Assembly: GCF_900496995.4 (NCBI RefSeq)
Contig: NC_044009.1
Span: 50,966,505 to 51,030,504, forward strand
Reading direction: 5' to 3'
DNA: 64,000 nt
Source: Aquila chrysaetos chrysaetos
Taxonomy: Eukaryota > Chordata > Aves > Accipitriformes > Accipitridae
Part shown: positions 50,301 through 61,128 of the stretch, piece by piece
Position numbering within the stretch: the stretch's first letter is position 1
Layout of the letters: each line of letters starts with the position of its first letter
Notes under the pieces: model-generated
What the model was told of the DNA's origin: nothing
Database searches by the model: none
The model's input: only the letters and a program-made list of their open reading frames with translations
Position numbers and translations under genes: made by a program

Positions 50301-53300
50301 AAACAGAGATTCAGTAATGAAATAAAGTTTTAGAAGTAAGCCAACAAAGTGCATGCTTTTTAATTGTTCTTCCAGTAGTTGCGCTCGCTTCAAAAAACAG
50401 CTAATTAGCTTCTACTTGTTCAAAAGGGTTATTTCAGTTGTACCTATTGTTAAAGGTGACAGCCGGTATCTCTTAATGTAGCTATTCAGGGCGGCTTGTC
50501 CTTCTGTAATCAAAACCAGAGGGGTTTCCTTCTGTGGATAAGTCCCTGGTTCTCTGTGTGGTAGAAAGTTATGTATGGTAAGAAGTCTTTCCTTTCCACA
50601 GGCATCTTTGAAGTGTCATTACTTAAAATATCTATTATATGGCACTTTTAGATTACATTTCTAGCTTTAAGCTAGCTTCTCTATTTGACATAGTGTGAAG
50701 AAGACTTCACAAATTATTTGTAATGAAAAATATTACAATGTAGAGTCCTTTCAGAGTTGGTGTCTTGTAGTACTGTCAGCTTTGATTTATGTAGGGTATT
50801 TAAGAAAAAGTGCTTGAAGAACTGGGAGACTGACAATTCCTCTTCTCTGTATCCTCTTCCTCATCCACATACCCACTTCATGGTGAAGTTATACTTCGTT
50901 GTAGGTTCAGCCTTCTCATACGCCAGCCCTTGTGGCTATCTGACTTTGTGCTGGGCTGATTCAATTTGCTGAACCAGCAAAAGTCACTTGTAAAAACAGC
51001 AAGTAGCTTTCTATAAGCAGTATCAAATGAGGACAAGAGTTGGGTTAAAAGATGGTAGGAGCAAGGAAAGAGATGGGTGGAATAAGGGCTGGCAGTGAGT
51101 CTGCATGAATTGACCTAGGAAATGAATTATCAAGGGAGAATGACACATCAGAGTTGGCGAATAGAGCTGTTCTGTATACATATTGGGTAAGAAAGGAAAA
51201 ATGACTAATTATAAACAACCTCCATCTTTAAAAAGAACTTGCTTCTCTTTTTCAGAGTTGTTCTGAGGATCTTACTGGGCATGCCTGTTGTCACAGGATT
51301 TTTTTTCTCTTCTCTAGATTTTTCAAATATCTCCATGTCACATTATTCTCTAGGGGGCCTAGATTAAACATTTCCAGGCAGAACAGCAGGCCACTGCTCG
51401 TTGCAGCATTGCTCTAGACAGCACCTTTGCTCATCCTCCATTTCAGTGGTACAGAACTACTGGTTTTTTTGTATGGACGTATGAGGCTTGTATGTGAGAA
51501 ATAGCAGGAATCTAGTGGTGAAAAGTTTTCATTGTCATCATTCACTTAAGTGGCACCCTCTTCCATTGCACTTGTGGATATTTCACAGGTGGCAGAAGGC
51601 AAAGTTCCCATACTTAATGGAGAGCATGTTACAAACTGGTAGAGCTGGAACCTGCATCTGTGGAACCTGATTCAGAGGAATAGGTGATAAAATTCACTTC
51701 TGTCTCCCAGGTTCACTGGTAACAGTGAGGTGGGAACTAAATAGGAGGTTCAAACTGGTACAAAATGTAAAATCCAATACATCCCAAGTTTAAGAAAAGA
51801 AATTGGAAAGACTATTTGCAACATAATCTTAGTAGCGTCTACTTTGTGGTACTCAAATTTTAACCACAAGTTGTCCTGGAAACTTATTCTGAGCAGGTAG
51901 GCATAAAACTTCATACAAAAACTCTGGAAAAATTCTGATCCAAGCAGAGAATGGACAGCACTCAAGGATCTTGAAAAGATGGGGGAAGAATGTGGGCGAG
52001 GTCCTTAAAATAATGACCCTTATTTGATAGTGTGCTGAATTCAAAACACTAAACACAGCATCAATAATCACATTTACAGAAAACAGCTTATCTGGTGATT
52101 TTCACGTATCAGCTGAACAGCCATGTAGCAGTTGCGTCCAGGATCTCCATCTCCCCAGTCTCAGAGGACTCAGTCTTGTGAGTGTCTTCCCATTGCCTGG
52201 GGAGCATGTAAGAACCAGGCTGCTTGTCAGGAGCTTGTCGTGTTGTGACCTTTACAAATATGAATGTCTCTAAGCCAGATGAGCAGGCTGGTGGAACCAG
52301 GGCAGTCAGGAGTGCAGAGCAGTTATAAACAGTCATTGAATTGACAAAAGCCATAAACCAGGGAAATCTTCCAGACAGCAGGGCACACTTCCTGAAAGAA
52401 AAGGTGTGGCTCTGACAAGTCAGGATGAGATTGTGGTACTTACAGTTCAGCTGATAACAAAGTCTTTGGGGCACCTACCTAAACTCATCAGCCTTTTGTT
52501 ACACTCTACTGTGAAGTAAGCCTCAGGCTTTTCTTAGGCTTTGTTCAGACATCATGTTGTCTTTAATCTTCTGTGAAACTCTACATGAGGACTTCTGTAT
52601 TAAAATCCAAGCATGGGCAGCAAAAGTCAGAGATACGTTAGTCTCCAGTAGCTGTATTCTGAAATTCTGAATAAAACATGACTAGAAGTCCAGATCAGTT
52701 TCAAAAGCATGGCAAAATCTCACCTTAGGTGTTAGATGAAACCTGTCATCTTTCTATTTCTTTCCAGCTATGGCTGCCTCCTCCAGCTCAGCCCAAAACC
52801 TGCCTCCCTTTTAGGAAGGGAAAGAAGCTAATGTTCCAAGGCCCAGGCTGCTATTTCCAGCATCCTGTTCCTTTGGCTGCTTCCAATTAACTATGAAGTT
52901 AAAGTTGCTTTCTGCTTAAACAAATCAAAATTTTTAAACCCTTTCTTCCCTGAGGTGATGGCTTCTGCTGAGGGCATCTAGGTTAACGCAATGACTTACT
53001 GCCACCAGAAAGTGGAGGCCTAAATGTACATTGTTTTTCTTCTATGTCCACCTTCCCTCTAGTGAGGCCGTTCATTCTTTTGGGAGCATAATGTTCCTTT
53101 CTTATTTACCTTTGCCAGCACACCTTTCTATTCAACTCAACAAAATCTCCACCTCACCCCCTAGTCCCAAAAAAATGTTTGTTTATTTGTTGCTGGAGTA
53201 GTTGTCTGGAATTCTGGGAACTAAAATGTCTTATGGAGAATTTTCTTAAGTTGTGGAGGAAGAATGAGATAATGGCAGTGGAAGCAGAGAGACAGGTAAG

Positions 53301-54489
53301 GTGCTAGTGAGACCTCTGGCTCTCACACTCTTCATATCCTTTTCCAAGCAGATTCAGAACATTACATGCAGAAAGCGCATTACCTCTTTGTTAGACTAGT
53401 CTTCAGCCAGCTTGGCACATTGGAACAGCTTATTTGTACAAGAAAGGAGGCAGAGCCCCTGTGGGATTGATGTGGGCTGCCATAGAATTGCAGCCACAGA
53501 GAGGCTGAGGCAAATGGAATTGAATGACTGTAAAATTCCCTGGTCAGATGATCTTCAGCCCGTTGTGGAACCTAACTGCTCTGAGGCTGACAAGGTTAAT
53601 TGAAGCCTGGGCCCCCTCTTCCGAACTGCTGAGCTTTTACACAAAAAGCTTTTATGTGGAATTTCCAGTAGCTGCCTTCTACTGGAGAGTGAGCTCTTCT
53701 CTAGGATGTGCATTCCTTCAAAAAAAAAAAAAATACTGGTAATCTAAGTGGATGGCCTCAAGCCTGGGAAGGATGGGCTGGATGGAGGCATCAAGTCTAG
53801 CAATTTAACTTCTGTGGGCAGGAACTTCTGTTCGTGCTCTGGGTTCCCTACTGATTTGGCTAGGACAACTCTCCACTCTATGGTTAGGAGTCCCATATTT
53901 CTCCACTGACTGTACAGGGAACTTGGGTACCTAAGTTCATGGCATCACCAATCTTGGTATCTCTGCATAAGTAATAGTACAGTCAAATAAACAATGTAAA
54001 AGAAGAAATAAAGGCAGTTGGAATGTTACATCCACCTTAACTGTAGAACATTACTGTTACCTATATTCAAGATGCAGGTAGGTGTCAGTCTCTTGTTCAA
54101 TTTATTTTTCAAGGAAGCTTTTGTTATAAGGAAGGTAGCTCAGAAAAGCCTAGGATTTCCTGTATTGTCTCTAAACCACCAGTCTTGCTGCTCCTTGTAG
54201 GACAGAATAAACCATTCCTAAGAGCGCTACACAGAAGAGTTGAGTCACTGTTACTGTTTGGCTACTGACTTACCAAATACCTGTTGGCTGTGTTGACTAC
54301 CTGTAGGTAATCATTGTCCTGGAAAAAAACCCAAAAATAAAAAGCAAACAATTTTTCTTCTCATTTGAAAAGGCTATTCTCCTGTCAATCTTAGTGATAA
54401 CAGCTTCTTATGTACTCATTTAAATACTCATTGACTACTGCAGAAGTAATGCCTTGAACAGGCAAGGCAAGAATTCTCCCATAACTTAC

Positions 54490-54507
54490 TTTTTTTTTTT
54501 TTTTTTT
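54490..54507. repeat. T homopolymer (18 bp)
   Basis: Eighteen T in intron 1. Confidence 0.8.
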
Positions 54508-56176
54508 CCAATTGTGAATCTTTGTTATTCTGGACTGCCAGATTTTTTTGCTGAATGAATTCCTCACTTGTGACCAGATAAACACCTGTTTCTGCCTGAG
54601 CAGAAGCGCTCCTCCATCGAAGACAACATCTGGCAGTAGAAGCCCTTAAACTTCGATTTATGACTTCCCTTTCGGTGTAAGATACTCCAAATACAACTTT
54701 GGAAGTTCTCTTGAGAAAGTGAATATTGGTGTAATGGGTATTGCTGGCTATTTTAAAGAAAATACAGCACTAGAAATGCATCATCATTCTGTCCATTATC
54801 TTAATACCTGAAGAGGATTTATTTTACTATCAGAAACACATTCTTTTGGATGTTGATTTTTTTTTTTTTCCAATAACTAGGGATAGAAAGTTACATATGA
54901 GTGCATATCTAACTTAATCTAAACTAAATACAAACAACTTGAAATCTGCTTAGTTGTTTTCTGTTGTTTTAGAAGTGTCCTAAGAATCCCAAGCATCAGA
55001 ATGGAGGATTCAGCTTTTAAGCATCATTTTCTTTTAAATCAGGTTGGGAATTTGAAGTTAATACCCTAGATACAAGTACTTAGCAGTAATTTCTCCATCT
55101 CAATCCATGCCAACATACTACCTCGGTCTGATAACTACAGAAATGCATTTAGGGATGCTTTTGGGGCTGAGTACCTTGGTAACTTGTCTTTTCTTCCTGT
55201 TCAGCCTGCTGGCCAGCTGCTTCACATCAAATCCAGTGAAGTGATTGATGAAGGTACTTTAAACAGAAAAAGTGCATATACTAATGATGGGTAATTAAAC
55301 TGTAGAACTCACTGTTTCAGAACATGTGGAAGTAAAAAATGGTCTCACAGATGGACAAATTCAGGGAGGATAGTTTGTTCAGAGGTGCTTAAACTTGGTC
55401 TGGATGGAACTTCCAGATCAAATAATTCGTGATTGCTGAGTACTCCTGCCAAAAGCCTTTAGTTAAACCTACAGTTAATGTTGTCTGATGGTTTTGAAAT
55501 ATTCTCCTCAAAAGAGTATTTGTGATGAAAATTAGGCAAACCTGCTGTTTTTGCCTGTGTGTTTTACACTGAGCTGGCACCTTAATACCAAAATGCTTTA
55601 CAACAGTTCACGAAAGATAACTACTGTTCAAACACATTTGTTTTCTCATGTTTTCCAAACAAGAGAAGAGTTCCAGCCCCAGTACTTGCACTTCGGAATT
55701 TTTGCATGTATATGTCTTTGAGAGGGCAACACTGAAGAAGTACTCCTTGCACTCGAGATTCCCTTTCACTTCGCAGCTGATCTTGTGTAACTATTGACTT
55801 CTGCTGAAAAGGGAGTGGTCCTTCCCCTCCCTGAGACAGGTTTCCACAGCCTGCCTTGTGCTGGACCCAGCAATTGTGTGGCAGAAGGGAGGGAGTTGAA
55901 TCAGCAGTCACAATCTTGTGCAAAGTTCACTTTGCTTCCATTTACCATATGTTTTTGAAAAGCTAAATTGTAGCTCGTGCGTAGTTGTGCTTCTGTAGCT
56001 GTTTCTTTTGCATAGTCCTGAAAGGGTATTCTTTCAGAGGGTGCAAGTAAGGCAGGTTCTGAACAGTTAAGCCTGCGGTGGTAGGTTCATAGAAAGTGCT
56101 GGGTAGTTAATCTGCCTCTGTGAGTTTGTCATATTGATCCTAGGCCGGGTTAATGTCTGAATTCTCTTCACACTCT

Positions 56177-56238
56177 GCATGTTTGAAGCATGCAGTGTCA
56201 GCATATTCAATATAACATGCTGCATGCTTTAAACTTGC
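56177..56238 (+). repeat. Near-perfect inverted repeat / 62-nt hairpin in intron 1
   Basis: The arms 56181-56198 and 56217-56234 pair over 18 consecutive positions in the sense RNA, counting G-U wobbles at 56185/56230, 56196/56219 and 56197/56218. After one mismatch (56180/56235), three further pairs extend the stem to 56177/56238. The loop is 18 bases. Length and geometry are in the range of a short pre-miRNA, but I do not recognise it as a known miRNA. An AT-rich chance palindrome or a small mobile-element end is also possible. Confidence 0.6.
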
Positions 56239-58801
56239 TTATTCTGGGTGATTTCCATCATAGTGGCAGTGAAGAGATTGCAAATGATATGGGCTAATCC
56301 AGTGTATGCTGGGTTCTTTTTAAGTTGCCTTGATGTGTTGAATCCTTTGCTTCTGCTGCTGCTTTATCATCAATGTTGCTTGAGTGAAATAGATCAAAAC
56401 TAGTTTATGTATAATAATACAGCCTGTGACATGTACTCAAGTATAAATTTCTTTTCCCTGGTCCTAAGAATCAGGCAGTTATAAATTTTGGTTAAAAATT
56501 CTGGATTTCTAGTTACCTCACCTAGATCATTGATGGTCTGAAAAGTTTCTTCATCCTTTGTACTGTGTGTAGCTGCTGAGGAGGATATTCAAGGAGTTCT
56601 GTTGCCAACTTTCTCAAAGCCTTAGTTGACACAAGGTAGCCTAGGCTAGTCTTACTTTCCAAAATGCTGTGAAACCAGAAACTCAGGATAATTACTTAGT
56701 ATTATTAGCCTGTGGTGCAGTCCATGGAGAGATACTTCTTTGCCTCTTACTTACCTGCCTCCATGTGCAGTGGGTGGAATGCTATTTCTAAGGAATCCTG
56801 TGAGAAACTGGCATTATTGTAAGCAGCTATGTAACTTTTACCATGGCTTAAGGTATAGATTGGCAAGTCCTGGTGAATTTGTGCTTACTAGAGAATGACA
56901 TTAATAGGCATAAATATAACTTCTTTTTTGTAATCTTTTGCGCTGCATAACTGAAAAATTGTCTCTTTCCTCTCCTACTGAAAGTGTCTGATATTCTGGT
57001 GATTTCTTAGGAGTGTGGTTGAAGACACCTTAGCAGATAATCTGTCTGGTAGGTGCTCACAGAAATAAACAAGTGGAGTATACCTACGATCTTCTTTGCC
57101 CCCTTACCTTCGACAGGGAGGAGAGTGGTACCATTGCCTCTGGGCAGAGAAGTATGTATGGAAAACATGTTCAGTGAACCCTGCTTGCGACTTCTAGTAG
57201 CATGGAACTTGGGAGTTTTAATCATCAAATTTAAGACTGTTATTTTGTCAAAGCGTGGAGAGGCTTTTTAATGTAGTAACAACGTTCATGTTCTGGCTTT
57301 CACTGCGTTCTTGAATAAGAAGAATGAGGTCAAAATCATATCCTAAAGTGCCTTCAGGATTTCAGGTCAATAGATGTCATTTTCTTAATTGTTACCTAAA
57401 TTTAGAAGACAAATTAACTTCTAGTAACAAGTGCAGTACTTTCATGTGAAAGCTTTTGTTTATGTTGTTGTTTTCTTATATCCCATAAATCCCTGATTCA
57501 TCCGTGGAATTCTGGACTTCTTTTTCCACTAATAGCTTGATGAGAAGTCTCAAAAAGTGAGTTGTCTTTATATAGCCCCAGTGTTACTTCTTTTAGGCTA
57601 TGCGGTTAATTCCTTATTCCACAAAAAAAGCAGAATAGTGATTCTTACATGTCAGTGAGGCTAGCTTTGCTAGGTGAATTTGTAATACAAAATGTGCATC
57701 TCTGAGATTCTTCTAGTGAACTGTAGTTCCTTCCTGTCATGCTCCTTAGATGGAAGGGACATGTACTCCGTGTTAGATGTCTGTAGACTGTTAAGAGAGT
57801 TTCCAGACAGCAAAGCTTGTCTTCTGAAGGGAACAGCAAAGAGGTCACATAGGTCTGGGGGAAGAAGCCAGAATGATAGCCTTGAAGGTGATATGGCCAA
57901 GGGAGCAAATGTCTCTTAAGTTGTATAGGCTGGCTGGTTGGTAGTGGTGATGGGTTGTTGGGCAGAATCACTACCGGATGTGCTCGAGTTGGTAAATACT
58001 TTACGTAAATAAATCACCATGCAGTTGTGTTCTAAAAGGGTGAGCTTTTCCTTCTTTTCAGAAACTTTCAAAGCTTAAAATGTTCTTGAGGTTTCTGGGG
58101 ATATGTATTAATGGCATAGCTATATATTCATTCTGACATGAAAAAAGCAGAAAGACCAGATAATAAAAATTGAAGTTTATATGGCTGCAGTATGATTGAA
58201 ACTAAATTTTATTTGCTGGGTACAGACCAAAAGTAGTCTGTCTAGCTTTACTTATTCTATCAAGTTTACCTAATTAAAATTAAACACAGTAAAAACTTTT
58301 GCAGCCAAACCCAATCCCATGTTTTTTGAAGATAAATAGCCAAGCTCTGAGAAAGCTTCTGCATGATCTTGCAGTACTTTAAAATTGTCTTCTCTACCTA
58401 AATAGTTACAATTCTTTTAAAACTTAGAATATTGTGGTGGAATACATCAGATAAGCAAATTGAACAATTGGCCAGAAAATAGATTGCTGTGGTCAGGCTA
58501 CGAGGTGGCCCAGTTAAATAACAAAAAACCCACGATGCTTTATATTATTGTACACTCATTGCATATGCCAGTCTAATCTGGTTTGTTTGATGCTTTTTGC
58601 CACCAGCCTGGTGCTCTGGCAGCTTTGCAGAACTCTCCTGCTAACTCTTGTCTTCGCTTCCTGGGGAAGCAATGAACTTAAACCATAGTGTATTAGGATA
58701 TTTCTCAGACCACTCTGTTTTCCGCAGGTCTAGGAGTCTCAAAAGGTGTGTAGACTATCTCTTTGTTAAACTGCATTTTTTAGGAGGTTAAAGTTAGCAT
58801 T

Positions 58802-58818
58802 AAAAAAAAAAAAAAAAA
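58802..58818. repeat. A homopolymer (17 bp)
   Basis: Seventeen A in intron 1. Confidence 0.8.
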
Positions 58819-59957
58819 TCTGTTGTCAGTAGGACTAAAGATAGGTAATTCTTTAAATAGATCAGAGGCAAATGAACTACAGCACTACAGAAATACTGCA
58901 GAGCTTTAGAATGCTACTGCTCCTGCATATGCAAGAAGAATAAAACACAGGTGCTTGCCATATTCACTTCAATGAAATGTTGACCACTTTAGTGTGAGAT
59001 AATATTACTATGGCATTGGTGAAACTGTCTATTTTGAAGCTTTGACTTTAAAAGTGAAGCCGACAAATTGGGAAGGGTTCAGAAAAAAGACCTTCAAGAA
59101 TAATCTTTTTGTCTACAATAATCTTGTGTTACTGAGGGCCTAAGAAATCTCAATTAATTTAGTTTAAGAAACAGCATGAGGACTGGCAATTATTTACAAC
59201 GAGAAGGGATTTCTGACCTTAAAGGTGTTAGAAAGTATAAATATTAAAAATCAGTATTTTCAGTGAATCCTGATGAAGGTGAGATTACATGCAGTTTCCA
59301 TTTTTAACTGAGAAATTTAACACTGAAATTTTGAATAAGACTCAAATTTTGATTTGGCTGCTGCATTTCATTAGATTTCCTGTGGATGTGGGGTTGTTTG
59401 AAAAGTTGTGAGCTTGATGCAGAAGTTGCTGGTTGCAGTTCTTTGGGTTTAAAATGTTGTAAATTTTCACAGCTCTTGCCTAAGGTTTATAAGAAGATGG
59501 ATTTTTTTGTGGGTATTTCTCTCCCAGGCTCTTGTTGAAGGGTAGATCATGTGAAAATTTTGGCAGAAGGGAAAACTTTAATGTGGGACACTTTTAATAA
59601 AAGAAATTAAATGACTGCTAGTGAGTATACAAAATCGTAACAGAGAATGGACCAGAACATAAGCAGAATAAACAAATGTACACAAGAAATAGATTATTTT
59701 TCTATTAAAGGATATGTATTAAATCACATAAATATTCTATATGTATATATGCACCACTTCTCCAATTTTTAATTCCCCTTAAAAATGTAGGAGCAAGATA
59801 AATCTTTTTGTAGTTAAAAAAAAAAAAAAGGAAGCTGATTATTTATATTCCCAAAGTTAGTTTAAGAAAACTACGTGTAGAAAATATTTTATACTTGCTG
59901 CCTGCTGAGTTGTAGTCTTAAATGCAGAAGATCAAATCAGAATTTAATTCAATAGTT

Positions 59958-60020
59958 AAAATAGAATATTTCAGTTGGAAGGGACCTGCAATGATCATCT
60001 AGTCCAACTGGATGGTCCAA
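59958..60020 (-). mobile_element. CR1 LINE 3' end fragment
   Basis: The + strand reads TAGAATATTTCAGTTGGAAG then GGACCTGCAATGATCATCTA and GTCCAACTGG. This is the reverse complement of the avian CR1 3' terminus (GTTGGACTNGATGATC...GGTCCCTTCCAAC...ATTCTA). It lies antisense to ACVR2A in intron 1. The terminal octamer repeat is reduced to about one copy. The sequence after 60020 is too diverged to assign. Confidence 0.85.
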
Positions 60021-61106
60021 TATTTAGACAATTCCCATTTTATAACAGCAATGCAAAAATTATTCTGCTGCTGTTCAGTAGGTTTCTTTACCAATACTTT
60101 ATTCTGTCCTGTACGTCCCTAAATCATTTATCCAGGTAACTATGCAAGTGCATTTAAAATTACTTTAGCATATTTAAAAGTCAATATAATAGCTTTGTAA
60201 TCAGTGATAAATATCTAATTTAAAGATAATTAAAAATGCTTGTCATATAGAAGCATGTGATTTTTAAGTAAAAGTTGTTTCTGCTTGCTTAGGAGGTGAT
60301 AAGATTGTAGACTAAATGTGATTAATGTTCTTTGCAGATGTTGCTTTATATGCTTAGGCTTTCAGAAGTAAAGCAGTCTAGACTGTCTGTCTGCATTCTC
60401 CTACAGCTTTGATCTTGATTAAAACTGGTTGTATTACATTTATCATCTTCCTTTCTTGAATGCCAGAAAGTATCTTAACTGTTTTTTTGCATGTATATAT
60501 GTTTATATAGAAAGATACTAACTATCTTCTTTGAGTACTTTAAAAATCACACATTTGGATATGTTCAGCAAGTAGCAAAAATCAGTATTTTGTATCTTGA
60601 AAGCCTTAAAACTATCATTTGGCTTTTTTCAGGTACAGCAAATGTTATTCAAAATGTTAGTTAAATTCATAGGGAGTGAATCAGGTTAACAGTGTTTTTT
60701 CTCCTCCTGTTGGATATATGTCTAAAGGTAAGTGGTGGCTTCTTTGATCTTCTTGCTGTAGTCATCTGTATTTCTGTCAGGTCTGATATTAGTGATCTAT
60801 TAATATCTGTTTCATTCTACTAAACGAAGATTTTTCTTCCTGACCACCACCCTCACAACTCAGGGTGATTGAACCGGATTGCTTCAAGCTATGAAAAAGG
60901 GTCAAACACAGCAGTGACACACAGAGTACCTGAACAGAATAAAATTTATCAGGGATTGGTATATGCCTACTCGCTATATGGCAGAGCAAAAGATCTGAAA
61001 GGAGTGAGTTTCTTTGTTTTGGTATTAAATCTTTCACTGTTTTGGGAGATGATCAGTTCCTTACTTGTGTGCACCAAGTACAATGAGAATGATGTTATGA
61101 GAATGA

Positions 61107-61128
61107 TTTTTTTTTTTTTTTTTTTTTT
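61107..61128. repeat. T homopolymer (22 bp)
   Basis: Twenty-two T in intron 1, followed by AAAG. Confidence 0.8.

Noticed and set aside
55621..55923. 100-codon minus-strand frame in intron 1 as a possible retroelement gene
   Set aside because: No reverse transcriptase, gag, integrase or protease motif is visible and no LTR-like flanks were seen.
57645..57971. 108-codon minus-strand frame in intron 1
   Set aside because: Overlaps equally open frames on both strands, has no domain, and lies in unremarkable intronic sequence.
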